Assembly: GCA_916048095.2 (NCBI GenBank)
Contig: OU696581.1
Coordinates: 6,017,766 to 6,081,765, forward strand
Direction of reading: 5' to 3'
From: Sacculina carcini
Lineage: Eukaryota; Arthropoda; Thecostraca; Sacculinidae
DNA: 64,000 nt
Shown: in pieces, positions 32,771-42,856 of the stretch
Position numbering within the stretch: the first letter of the stretch is position 1
How the letters are laid out: every line of letters starts with the position of its first letter
The notes under the pieces: generated by a model
What the model saw: the letters and a program-made list of their open reading frames with translations, nothing else
What the model was told of the DNA's origin: nothing
Databases searched by the model: none
Position numbers and translations under genes: made by a program

Positions 32771-33772
32771 TTGTATTATTTAAAGAGATATACCTCTGGT
32801 GAAGCCCTGGACACCGTTAAAGGGTTTATTTTGGTGAGAACAGGAGATTCTTATAGGAGGGCCAAGGAGATTCTCCAGGACAGGTATGGGGACCAACTCA
32901 CCAGTTTCAATATTCTAAGGAACAAACTATATCAGTGGCCTGCTGTAGCGGCCCATGATGGCAAGACGCTGGCCAAATTTTCCGATTTTTTACAGTACTG
33001 TCTCAGTCTATCATTTGCCGTACCGGCGCTGCGGTATCTAGATGACCCCCGAGAGAACCAGCGATTACTGCAAAAGCTTCCTGATAACATTGTTCAGAAG
33101 TTGGCAGTGGTGGTAGATGATTGGCGAATCTCTTCACAAAATTCACAAAAGGGTCACATGTATCCCTCCTTTCACCAGTTTTGTGAGTTCTTGCAGACAG
33201 AAGTACGACTTACTTGTGATCCGATAACTTCGTTGCAGGCTGTCACAATCAGGGACCTAAACAGCAAGTCAGAGAAAATCATACGTGAGCAGGTCAGACA
33301 AAACCAGACAAGTCGCGTGAGCTGGTACACACAAGCTGATAGCAAAGATGAGAGTAAGTGTAACATTTGTAATGGTGCTCATTCGACCAAAAAGTGTACA
33401 CTGCTGTTGGAAACTGATGTCACTAAGCGTCATTCTTTGATTCGAAATAGAAACCTGTGTATGATATGTCTGAAGAGCGGGCACTACGCTAAAGAGTGCG
33501 AATCCCATGACATGTGTAGCAAATGCGGTGGAGCACACGCCTTTGTACAGCATTTCGATAGAGATTCCAGCAAATTTTCATGTTGTGATCAGCAGCACTA
33601 CATTCTGAAATGTACACGCTTCAAGAATATGTCGATTAATGAGAGATGGAATGTAGTGAAATCGAAGGGACTTTGTTCGATCTGTTTTTCGTACGGCCAC
33701 AAGGGCGAGAGCTGTTCAAAGGATTTATCATGTCCTGTAGATGGCTGTGGTAAAGCTCATATAAATAAATAA
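32771..33772 (+). pseudogene. Pao Gag (capsid-like domain and zinc knuckles)
   Basis: 333 residues starting after the upstream stop. YYLKRYTSGEALDTVKGF and the region through QDRYGDQLTSFNILRNKLYQW correspond to the BEL/Pao Gag domain. Several Cys/His knuckles follow: CNICNGAHSTKKC, CMICLKSGHYAKEC, CSICFSYGHKGESC and a final CPVDGCGKAH. The frame is cut just after GKAH by a tRNA-derived SINE. Confidence 0.82.
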
Positions 33773-33778
33773 ATAAAT

Positions 33779-34062
33779 TTACGCATTTGAACACAGCAGT
33801 GGAAAGGCTAATGTTCGCGTGAATTCATGCATGGGCAAAGCCTCACGGCCCCAGCTGGCACACCGCAGGTCCGGCCGCACGGGTTTTGCTGTCACCGCCA
33901 GCACAAAAACTGCACGGCTGCGCGCACACAAAACCCGCATTGCGACAATTGGGCTATCCCTTTCAGAAACGAGCCCAAACGTTTCACCTCGCCAGGGAAC
34001 CGAACCCTGGACCTCTCGTGCACAGAGCGTGCGTCTTAACCACTCGGCTACGAGGCGGACCA
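33779..34062 (-). mobile_element. tRNA-derived SINE inside Pao gag-pro
   Basis: On the minus strand it starts CCGCCTCGTAGCCGAGTGG. TAGCCGAGTGG is a perfect A-box, and GGTTCGGTTCC is a near-perfect B-box about 45 nt on. A body of about 210 bp and a (TTTA)n tail (plus-strand AAATAAATAAATAAATT at 33,764-33,780) complete a typical SINE. It interrupts Pao coding sequence between GKAH and YLHLP. Confidence 0.78.
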
Positions 34063-34065
34063 AAT

Positions 34066-34770
34066 AGTCAATATCTACACTTGCCAACAAAGAATACTGA
34101 GCAGTCTCAACGTGAAACTATTCCGAAAGTGTCAACTAGGTCTAGTCATTTGGCATCTAGTCAGAATATGAAGTTAGCACTGCCGATTGTTCCTGTCAGA
34201 GTCAGATGTGGTGGTTCGTTAAGATTCGTTGATACGTATGCTCTGCTAGACTCAGGCTCAAATTCCACATATTGCTGTGAGAGTTTGTGTGAGAGGTTGG
34301 GAGCATCGGGCTCTAGCCATCGTATAGAGCTCACAACGATTGCTGAAGCAAACGTTTCACGCGATGTCAAGGTCACTTCATTGTCTATTACCGATGTTCA
34401 CTATACCATGGATAGTTACAATATTCCACAGGTGACGGTGCGTCCAACACTCAATATAGATTTGTCAGGGTTGGCCACTAGGTTCGATGTAAAGAAATGG
34501 TCACATATAAGAGACATTGAGCTTCCAGAGGTCCAGGTCGGGGATGTTGAGTTGCTCATTGGTCAGGATTGCTCTGATCTATTCATACCTAAGGAGACCA
34601 GGGTAGGCAAACCAGGAGAACCATTCGCTATTCACACCACATTGGGCTGGGCGGTGAATGGACCGGTGGATTATTCATTTCCACGTCGTAGATCCTCATA
34701 TTTCCTACGAAATATGCCGCTCAATAGAGATATGACCATTTTAAGGGATCTTGAAGGGTCCGCGACATAA
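34066..34770 (+). pseudogene. Pao protease (peptidase A17-like)
   Basis: After the SINE the Pao frame resumes at YLHLPTKNTEQ. The protease-like stretch has YALLDSGSNSTYCCESL (D-S-G active-site motif), then VELLIGQDCSDLFIP and PFAIHTTLGWAVNGP, which are hallmarks of BEL/Pao polyproteins. An in-frame TAA follows at 34,768. An open reading frame through the SINE upstream of 34,066 is not Pao sequence. Confidence 0.8.
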
Positions 34771-34785
34771 TCCGTTGGGTTATCG

Positions 34786-35380
34786 GTGAACGACAGAAAG
34801 GTTTTGCAGATGTGGGAAAGCTCCAATATGATTGATGATGGTCATTATAGTATCAAGATTCCATTCAAATCCGAATCACCGTCGCTACCCAACAACCGTG
34901 CTTTAACCAAAAGGCGTTTGATATCTTTGGGGAAACGTTTAGAAAAGAACAACGACATGAAACTCAAGTATACCGATGAAATAGATAAGATGATTGAAAA
35001 GGGATATGCCTAACGAGTACCTGAGTTGGAACTGAGCAGGGATGATGGGAAGGTCTGGTACCTGCCACGTCATGCTGTCATCAATACGAAAAAACCTGGT
35101 AAAGTCAGAATTGTTTTCGATTGCGCTGCGGCATTCGGTAGGTGTTCCTTGAATGATTATGTGCACCAAGGTCCTGATTTGGCTAATAAAACACATAGGT
35201 GTGCTACTGCGTTTTCGTGAAGGAGCGGTAGTATTCACTCCCGATATAGAGGCGATGTTTCACCAGGTGAAAGTGTCCGTTGAAGATAGAGATGTTCTCA
35301 GGTTTTTATGGTTCCAAGGGAACGATACCAGCAGCTCAATCGTAGAATTGCGGATGACTTGGTTCGATCTGTCATGGTGA
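34786..35380 (+). pseudogene. Pao reverse transcriptase remnant (N-terminal half only)
   Basis: Pieces in at least two frames contain MIEKGYA ... RVPEL, then KPGKVRIVFDCAAAFG, SLNDYVHQGPDL and VVFTPDIEAMFHQVKVSVED (first catalytic Asp of RT), followed by DVLRFLWFQ. The YxDD motif, RNase H and integrase are absent, so the element is deleted beyond about 35,380. Confidence 0.8.
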
Positions 35381-36263
35381 GGACAGCTGCGGGTACTCAT
35401 CGGAGGCCAATTACGAAATTGTGTATATTCGAAGGTGCTGTATGAATATGATTTGCCATTGATACCACTGTGTTGTATGAGTTTATGTACATTTGTCTGT
35501 GCGCTAGCGTCATTCATCGTTATTGCCTGCCTGAATTTTAACCTGTGTTGTATTGTCCGATTCCAATTGATTGGTCGGTGGTCGAAACTGTGAGGCGTCT
35601 CGCGTGCGTGCTTTTCATATGAATATATGTTCATGTCTGCGCGCCTACCTGTATTGTATGATTGTTTTGTAAGCCTGTTGATCTGGTGCTTGCATGTATG
35701 ATGTAATTTGGACGGTTGAATTGTGTGTGATTAAATAGCGCCATCTATAGTCGACTACTGAGCAGGTTTATGCCGATAGGTGGCTATATTCGTTTGTCGT
35801 CGCATTGTTTCATTCACTAATCGACGTGTGTTGAACTTCGTGTTTATATGTTTGTGTTTGCGCGCGCATGTTATACAATGTATGACCTGTCATGCCAATT
35901 TGTCAACTTGATACTGCGCCCAGTGAACATGTGCATATGCTGAATGTTCATTGAATGCTTTCTGTATATCAATCAGTTAATTGGTTGATGTTTGTTTCAC
36001 TTTGTCATTATTTGTTTTGAGTGTATGATCGCCGGTGGATATTACTACTCAGTATGTCCGTAATGTTCGTTTGTCCTGTGATGGTCGTTTAATCTTGTTC
36101 GCGGGAAAATGTTGTGCATGGTTGCTCGGTACGCTACACGAGTGTACTATGCTTTGATTGGGCTTGCTAGTGTATTTTGTATTGTGCGTTTATATATTCT
36201 TGAGTCGCATCGAAACTTAAGGGTGTAACGATAATGGAAGTGCTGCTCGCACGGCGGGCGGGG
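35381..36263 (+). other. Pao internal region after the pol deletion; no gene
   Basis: About 880 bp of T/G-rich sequence without usable frames. It is probably the element's 3' UTR joined to the truncated RT. It ends in the purine-rich GGCGGGCGGGG before the 3' LTR. Confidence 0.55.
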
Positions 36264-36756
36264 TGTTACACCCACAGAAATTATTTATCATCTTAAATTT
36301 CGTTAGAATTTAGCTGTGCGTTGTTTTTGTTTGTTCATATATACCAACGGCATTGTTGCTACGTTGAGATTGTATACACCAACGGCAGCGCCGCTTGGCG
36401 TCTTCCTTTTCACTGTTTGAACCGTGGAGAGCTAACACCTGAGAGTTATACCTTCGAGAATTTGTGAGATATTGGAGATCCTAGAGAATTGGTGAGATAT
36501 TGGAGATCCTAGAGAACTTGTGAGATATTGGAGATCCTAGAGAATTTGTGGGATATTGACATCCTAGAGAACGCCAGAAATCGTGAGTTGTTTGATGTTA
36601 TGTGTTTGATTTGTCTCGTTTGTTATGTGATTTGTCTCGTTTGTGGATATTTACTAATTTTGTTAGTATATGGGTTTAATTTGAGGTTTGTCTAGGCTTA
36701 ATCGAGGTTCCACCTTTTGTTAAATTTCAGTTTAGACCAACAACAACAACAACAAC

Positions 36757-38181
36757 GACAATAACAACAACAACAATAACGGACATCAGCAAAGCCTTCG
36801 ACAGAGTTCGACGACACAATCTCACAAACAAAATACTAGACACCACACTTCACAATAACACTAAGAGATGGTTGGCCAACTACCTCGCTGGCAGATGCGC
36901 CCATGTGAGGTACAATGGACAATCATCTCACACACGCAACATAACAAACGGAGTCCCTCAGGGCTCCGTTTTAGCACCAACACTTTTCAACTTATACCTA
37001 CACGACATGCCAGCACCCAACACTCCATCCATACAGATATCATCATATGCAGACGACATCACAATCACAAGCACACACAGACACGCCGACACAGCAGTGC
37101 ACGCACTACAACCTTACATCAACACACTACAACAATGGTTCAGCACAAACCAACTGAACATTGCACCTGCCAAATCCACAGCCACACTCATCACCAACTG
37201 GACATCCGAACACAACTACACACCACAAATCACCATCAACAACACGATCAGCCCACACACGCACACACCAAAAATACTAGGCGTCACATACGACACACAA
37301 CTCTCATTCAAACAACACATCACAAACATTAAGACTAAAGTCACTCCACGCCTCAACACACTGAAAGCACTCTCACACACAACTTTCGGACACAGCAAAG
37401 ACACCACAACCACCATATACAAACAGTACATCCGACCCGTGATAGAATATGCTAGCCCCGCATGGGCTAGCAATCTCGCAACGCGCCACACAAACACACT
37501 TCAAACACTTCAAAACACCGCACTCAGAACAATCACAGGATGCACAGCTACCACACCAGCAGACCACCTTCATCACGAAACCAAAATACTCAAACTGACA
37601 CACCACCTAGACATGAGAGGCACACAAACACTTGCAGCAGCAGTCACCAACACAGCACATCCACTACATCACCTCACAACACAAGACAACACAGACAGAA
37701 ACATAAAAACAACACCAAGCACACTTTACCACAGACAAATTTTCACATTACTTCCACCAGCTCCCCCACGCACATCAATCAAGAAACACATACACACAGA
37801 GATCGCACGGAAAGCCATACACTCACTACAACACAATACACTCCTACAAGGACACCCATCGGACATACACAAATCAGAAGACACACTCACAAGGGAATAC
37901 AAGGTGCATCTGGCCAGGTTGAGATGCGGTCATCATTCTGCCCTTCTGTCATATCAGAAAAAGTTGAATGACTCAATCGATGACACCTGTCCATATTGCA
38001 ATTCAGCACCACACACCATCACACACATCATGGAACACTGCACAGCACACACACAACTCAGACGCCAACACAAAATAAATTCAGTCAGAGACCTGTGGAG
38101 CAGCCCGGTCGGTGCCGTGTCTTTCCTCAGGAGCTCGAGGTTGCTCGGCCAGACAACTTGAGGAACAACAACAACAACAAT
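36757..38181 (+). mobile_element. 5'-truncated LINE inserted in the Pao 3' LTR
   Basis: Starts inside the RT domain and ends with an AAC-rich tail merging into the LTR's own (AAC)n tract. The coding strand is extremely A/C-rich, which distinguishes the family from the other LINEs here. Confidence 0.78.
36782..38161 (+). pseudogene. LINE reverse transcriptase, C-terminal two thirds
   Basis: Open for about 460 codons from TDISKAFDRVRRHNL (RT motif A). Then come RWLANYLAGRCAHVRY, NGVPQGSVLAPTLFNLYL and the catalytic ISSYADDITITSTH. LNIAPAKSTATLI and a C-terminal Cys/His cluster (CPYCNSAPHTITHIMEHC) follow. RT motifs upstream of A and the endonuclease are missing by 5' truncation. The catalytic YADD is intact. 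The clade is probably Jockey/CR1/I group but cannot be fixed from this part. Confidence 0.82.
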
Positions 38182-38255
38182 AACGATCACGAAACAATAC
38201 CAAGTTGTGTACCAAGTCTGGTGTATTTTATTCAACGCACAAGGGGTGCGCCACA

Positions 38256-38744
38256 GACCGGTTTCTCCGAAGCGTTACGCATCGGTGAATTACTACGCAA
38301 TCCCAGCAGTGAGCATCAAGTGAACATCAGTGAGCTCGCACGAGCGATCGAAGAAGAAGAAGAAGATTGAAAACTGCAAAGCGGCAATCCAGTTTAAACT
38401 CGTCTGTCTGAATGAGAAGATTCTTCCAGGCTACACCAACATCAAATATATAATTATATAGGTTGTGCCTGGAATTAATCTATTCTGTTAATAATTGTTT
38501 TTGCACAGATGACGGATTCAACACGCTATGATACACTCGAACACTACATACACGACAATATTAACGCCAGCAATGTTAACAATGGAAATATAGCAACGTT
38601 CCTAATAGCCTAATAAGTCCAGACACCATGAGCGTCGCACAGTGATAGATAACTACAGAATGGGTTGTGGGTGTGGCTTAATTAGTGTGATCCAATCGCT
38701 CCAAGCTAGGTACATGTGCCATTGGCTTTTAGGGATGGCAGGAT
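38256..38744 (+). other. Pre-insertion sequence; possible Penelope-like/hammerhead region (right half)
   Basis: Begins GACCGGTTTCTCCGAAGCG and continues with GCGTTACGC, a 3-bp hairpin, and ATCGGTG. With 22,964-22,979 it forms a CTGAAGA / CGAAGCG pair of boxes like a decayed hammerhead core. A short Glu-rich frame ends at TGA 38,370. A pyrimidine-AG (TGTTTTTGCACAG) at about 38,498-38,510 looks like a splice acceptor. No RT is found. Confidence 0.35.
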
Positions 38745-38749
38745 CATGC

Positions 38750-38943
38750 TGTTATGTATGCAATTGAACCTTTTGCAATTACCAATTCGAGAATAAACAT
38801 CAAGAACTTGGCTATATTTAACAAACGACCACTCAATCACGAACACACACACTCATCTGAATCAAAGCATCCAAATACGCAACACACAACATTGATATAG
38901 AACTGCCAACACCAACTTTGGGATTTCCCCAAATTACACTACA
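38750..38943 (-). repeat. 3' LTR of Gypsy A
   Basis: Equal in length (194 bp) to 57,491-57,684 and about 96% identical by eye. It carries TGTATGCAATTGAACC, GGCTATATTTAACAAACGA and the terminal CACTACA. Confidence 0.92.
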
Positions 38944-39027
38944 TTCTCCCCCACCAAAACCAACACGACTGCGAAACCTCAAAACATACATGAACACACA
39001 AGACAAACGTCTAGGAAATAATGGATG

Positions 39028-40287
39028 TTAACGGACGTAATCTGACAAATAATCTGGTTGACGCCGATTACGACCCGACCTGCGAGGTTCCGGAGTTGGC
39101 AATTTGGTTGGTCTCGACCCAATGTCACCTACGTCAATGTGACCATCATATGGTCCTGGACTGGGTTCTGCATTCTCCACGGTTTGTTGAGGTAAATTCT
39201 CCACGGCTGGATTTGCTTTAGTTGGGCCGCCCAGATGCTCCGCTTGCTCCGTCTCAACAGGTAAGTTTTCACCACGAACGCTCTCTTCACCCGTCGGCGC
39301 CAGATGTCTGAACGGAACAGTTGACTCCTTTCCGCCTGCGTGGAGCACTTTCAACCACTGAGGATTTACATGTAAAACTCGTACTTCCTCTGTATCAGGT
39401 TCGTATTTCGACCTTCTCAGAGAGCCTTTGAGCAGAGCGTTTTCGTTCACTTTCAGCCATGATGGAAGAGCTTCACCGTACATCGCCTTTCGAGGATGAA
39501 TAAACATCCGTTCATTTGGGGTCTCGTTGGTGGCTACACACAGCAAAGATCTCATGCTGTGAAGCGCATCGTCAAGTACTGACTCCCACGCCTCATTCGG
39601 CAGATCACGAGATGCGAGCGCTAATCTTATCGTCCGCCACAAAGTGCCATACGCCTTTTCGACTTGCCCGTTACCGCGAGGGTTATAGGAAGAAGAGTAA
39701 CTAGTAGCCACACCCTTTTCATGCATAAACGTCTGGTATTCAGTCGATACAAATGCCGGCCCCCTATCCGAATGGACATACTCAGGTAGTCCCCAAACAG
39801 AGAACAATGAACAGAGACACTTGATCGTAGTAGCGGCCGCCGTATCCTGGGTCGCGACTGCGAATGAGAATCTGCTATACTCATCAACTATATTCAAAAT
39901 ATACTTATTCGCAGACAAAGAAGGCAGTGGTCCTTTGTAATCTATCGACAATCGTTCAAACGGTCGCGTGGCCTTTATCAGCGTTCCGGTCTTGTTGATA
40001 AATCTCGGTTTGATTTTCGAGCACACTTCATATTTTCGGGTCACCGAACGAATCTCGTCCATTGAAAAAGAGAAATTTCTTTGGCATACAAGGTGATACA
40101 TTCGTTGCACTCCTGGATGACACAGAGTCACGTGAACCTGTTTTAAATCGCATAAATTTGTCATTGATGATACAATTCCAGATGCACGAGAAAGGGCGTC
40201 TGCCACATGGTTTCGCCCGCCAGGCCTGTATATTATGTCGAAGTTGAAACAGCTGAGTTCCAGTCTCCATCTCAACTCCCTTCTCAT
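39028..40287 (-). pseudogene. Gypsy A RNase H end and integrase
   Basis: Begins LSCFNFDIIYRPGGRNHVADALSR (RNase H end). The integrase zinc finger follows (TLCHPGVQRM ... KYEVCSKIK), with only one of the two expected cysteines. The catalytic core has SIDYKGPL (Asp), HSDRGPAFVS (Asp) and RGNGQVEKAYGT (Glu), all present. The C-terminal tail is RRSGRNRRQPDYL. The frame itself is open, but it is separated from RT by frameshifts at 40,287-40,415. Confidence 0.85.
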
Positions 40288-40414
40288 TCTTTATTCTACC
40301 ATGATTTTTGGCATCAAACATGAATCTTACCGACTGTTGATCTGTTAACAGCCTAAATCTGCGGCCCAGCAGAAAATGGCGCCATTTCTTTAGTGCTTCC
40401 ACGATGGCACACGC

Positions 40415-41136
40415 CTACCGCTCTACCGTAGACTGTCGTTTTTCAGAATCTGACAATGATCGCGAAAAGAAGGCCACTGGTTTCCCTTCCTGAGTCAGAG
40501 AGGCGGCTATAGCGTCAGCTGAAGCATCGGCTTCCACAGTAAATATCATGTCATCGTTTATTCCAGAAAGTGAAGCATCGGCTATTTCACTCTTCAAAGC
40601 GTGCAAAGTTTCCGAAGCTGATTTTGACAAGGGAAGACTTGGTGTCGATATGAGCGGACGAAATTTTAGCGAAAATTTTGGCACCCACTTGGCGTAGTGA
40701 GACATTAGCCCCATGGTTCTCTTGTGACTCGGCAAGTTGTGGGGCTCCTTCATTTCAATTAACGCTTTCATACGTTCAGGGTCCGGTTTTATTTCACTTT
40801 TCGTGATGACGTGACCAAGGAGTGAAATGGATTCCTGTGAATACACGCACTTTTTTTCGTTTACCGTGAGACCATATTTCGCAGCGACCGATTTGAGTCG
40901 GCACAAGTTGCGGTTGTGCTCTTCCAACGTACGTCCACATATCGTAATATCAACTATGTATGCGAATGTCGCCTCGAGGTTTTCTTTCTCAATGATCTCG
41001 TCTAGTGTCTGTTGAAAACAGGTCGCTACGTTGGTCACTCCGAACGGAACCCGCGTAAATTCGTACAATTTTCCGTTCGCCTCGAATGCGGTGTAAGGTC
41101 GGTCAACATCTCGAAGAGGAATCTGGTGATACGCTG
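40415..41136 (-). pseudogene. Gypsy A reverse transcriptase (C-terminal part) and RNase H start
   Basis: Starts at the Gypsy B junction with AAYHQIPLRDVDRP. Next come EFTRVPFGVTNVATCFQ and FAYIVDITICGRTLEEHN. The normally acidic first position of the Y-x-D-D box is Val (YIVD), so the catalytic pair is broken. RNase H begins at FTVEADASADAIAASLTQEG and stops after KRQSTVER. The part upstream of AAYHQIP lies 10 kb away at 51,396-51,681. Confidence 0.85.
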
Positions 41137-41140
41137 CTTC

Positions 41141-41615
41141 TATGGCGGGTTTGGTTGTCACAAATGAAAAACACGTGAGTGGTCGGTTGCGACTAAGGCC
41201 GTTTCCTGTATTCTCATCCTTTTTATACCCTGGGTCACGGCGGAGCTAAATTTTGACCAATCAGCGTACAGGTCATTGACCCAGGGCAGTGGAGCAAAGA
41301 ACAGCATAACAAAACATCATGAAATAAATAATACAGCGACAAATTTAATAAACCAGAGAAGATTAGAGAGATAATTAAGATCACAAACTGAACCAATATA
41401 TAAACAATGTACTCCCGGAAACCCTGCAGCGAAACCTATATTAATAACAAGAGATTCAAATTCGGCCCCACAAGAATATTAATGTTTTGGGTGGAAAGGA
41501 ACTAATACTGGAAAAACGAGGAAAAGGAAACAAATGAATAATAAACAATTTCGAATAACGCGCGAAGTAAGACCAAAGAAAATATAATAAAATCAAGGCG
41601 ACGCCGGCGCAGACA
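41141..41615 (-). repeat. 3' LTR of Gypsy B
   Basis: The plus-strand order TATGGCGGGTTTGG ... GGCGCAGACA matches the split right LTR, with about a dozen differences. The minus-strand LTR start is TGTCTGCGCC here and TGTAGCGCC in the other copy. Confidence 0.88.
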
Positions 41616-42856
41616 CTCCGCCAGATGCGGAGCATGTAGCTGAGAAATCCACTGCGAACATCACGAGATCATCCTAAGATTTCTATAAAAAAAATCTGAC
41701 TCTACATCTGAAACAAAAGAAAACACAGATTAGGCGACAATAGTAGCGCGTTATGACTAACACCATTACAGGAGCAGAAAGTTACGGATAACTATAATGA
41801 CTGGAGGTGTATGGAACAGCAAATGAAGCGTGATACAGTATCGCAAGAGAAGGACGCAAACACGTTCCAAACACAGGAATCACATCAACACGCCGGGCAC
41901 ATGATATTAAACAGTGGCAACACACTTTCACACACATTCACACTCGCAGAACATTCATGCACCTCAAGCATACAGTAGAACTCACATACGCATCATTCAT
42001 ACAATCACTCAATCAGACAAGGTGCATCATTCATCCATTCAACACATTCAAAAGCATGAGACACTCACAACAAACGACGACAAATGGCGCGAAAGTATGC
42101 CGGAACATACGGAAAGACATTCGCATCAATAAACTCAAGTAATACACATACGTGAGTTCACACAAAGGAGTTTCTCACATATCACACGACCAGGACATAA
42201 TTACAATGATAACAGTGGAAAAGGACAAAATGTGAGATCACAAGTAGAATACAATATCACAGTGCGCCACCACGAGCGGAGTGAGCCGGTGAGGACGCAC
42301 ACGTCGGTCCACAGGAAAAATGAATGATCCTGCAGTACAAATATAATCTGGAAATAACTAAACAAAGTCACAAACAGATCAGTACGCATATTACACAGTC
42401 ACACAATATCAGACATTCACACAGGGACACGTGCACACACAATAGCACGCAGGCACTCACCAATCAAATTCAAGCATACAAAAAATCAATCATACGTAGA
42501 TATGCAATCATATCACAACAAGCACACACGCACACAACACACACACCCACATCCACACATCAAGGAATGCACCCATACAAATCATTCATTCAGCAATCAT
42601 TAAAAAATTGGCCCATGTACCGCACCAAAAAGTCCAACACAAGCCTGGAATCAAGGAAACAAGGACAATATGGAAACACACACACATATAGGAGATGTAT
42701 ACATAGGACACTGATCACTCAAATGAAAAGGAACGGGAGCGCCCAAGGAAAGCAAGGACGCTAAACGTCTTGAGACGTCTAAACCCCACAATTAAATACA
42801 TGATAACAGTAAGAAAACACACAAGAAAATATGTCAGCTGTCACACTAGTTGCCAG
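41616..42856 (-). other. Gypsy B 3' non-coding region
   Basis: About 1.24 kb between the integrase stop and the 3' LTR, rich in CACA/ATTCA words with no conserved frame. The unusual length may reflect an untranslated region or a lost accessory frame. No envelope-like motifs (signal peptide, membrane segment, furin site) are seen. Confidence 0.5.

Larger units (their letters stand above)
30968..38255 (+). mobile_element. BEL/Pao LTR retrotransposon with insertions in both LTRs
   Basis: The LTRs start TGTTACACCC and end GGTGCGCCACA (30,968-31,881 and 36,264-38,255), and ACCG is present on both outer flanks. The internal Gag, A17-type protease and partial RT are BEL/Pao-like. The rest of RT, RNase H and integrase are missing. 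A purine-rich tract (GGCGGGCGGGG) precedes the 3' LTR. Once the SINE and the LINE are taken out, the two LTRs correspond along their whole length. The element is non-autonomous. Confidence 0.85.
36264..38255 (+). repeat. 3' LTR of the Pao element, split by a LINE fragment
   Basis: 36,264 to about 36,756 matches the 5' LTR up to the (AAC)n tract. The LTR resumes at AACGATCACGAAACAATACC (38,182) and ends GGTGCGCCACA at 38,255. The same four 28-bp tandem units are present at about 36,455-36,560. Confidence 0.85.

Noticed and set aside
33985-34062. Functional tRNA gene with good A and B boxes on the minus strand
   Set aside because: It continues into a tRNA-unrelated body with a (TTTA)n tail and interrupts Pao coding sequence; a SINE fits better.
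33819-34070. Protein frames through the SINE preceding the Pao protease
   Set aside because: Open by chance across SINE sequence; Pao homology begins only at about 34,066.
38256-38370. Glu-rich C-terminal exon (ALRIGELLRNPSSEHQ...EEEED)
   Set aside because: Short, overlaps the hammerhead-like region and has no upstream partner; kept only as part of the unassigned flank.
41616-42856. Envelope gene in Gypsy B
   Set aside because: No signal peptide, furin-type site or membrane segment in any long frame.
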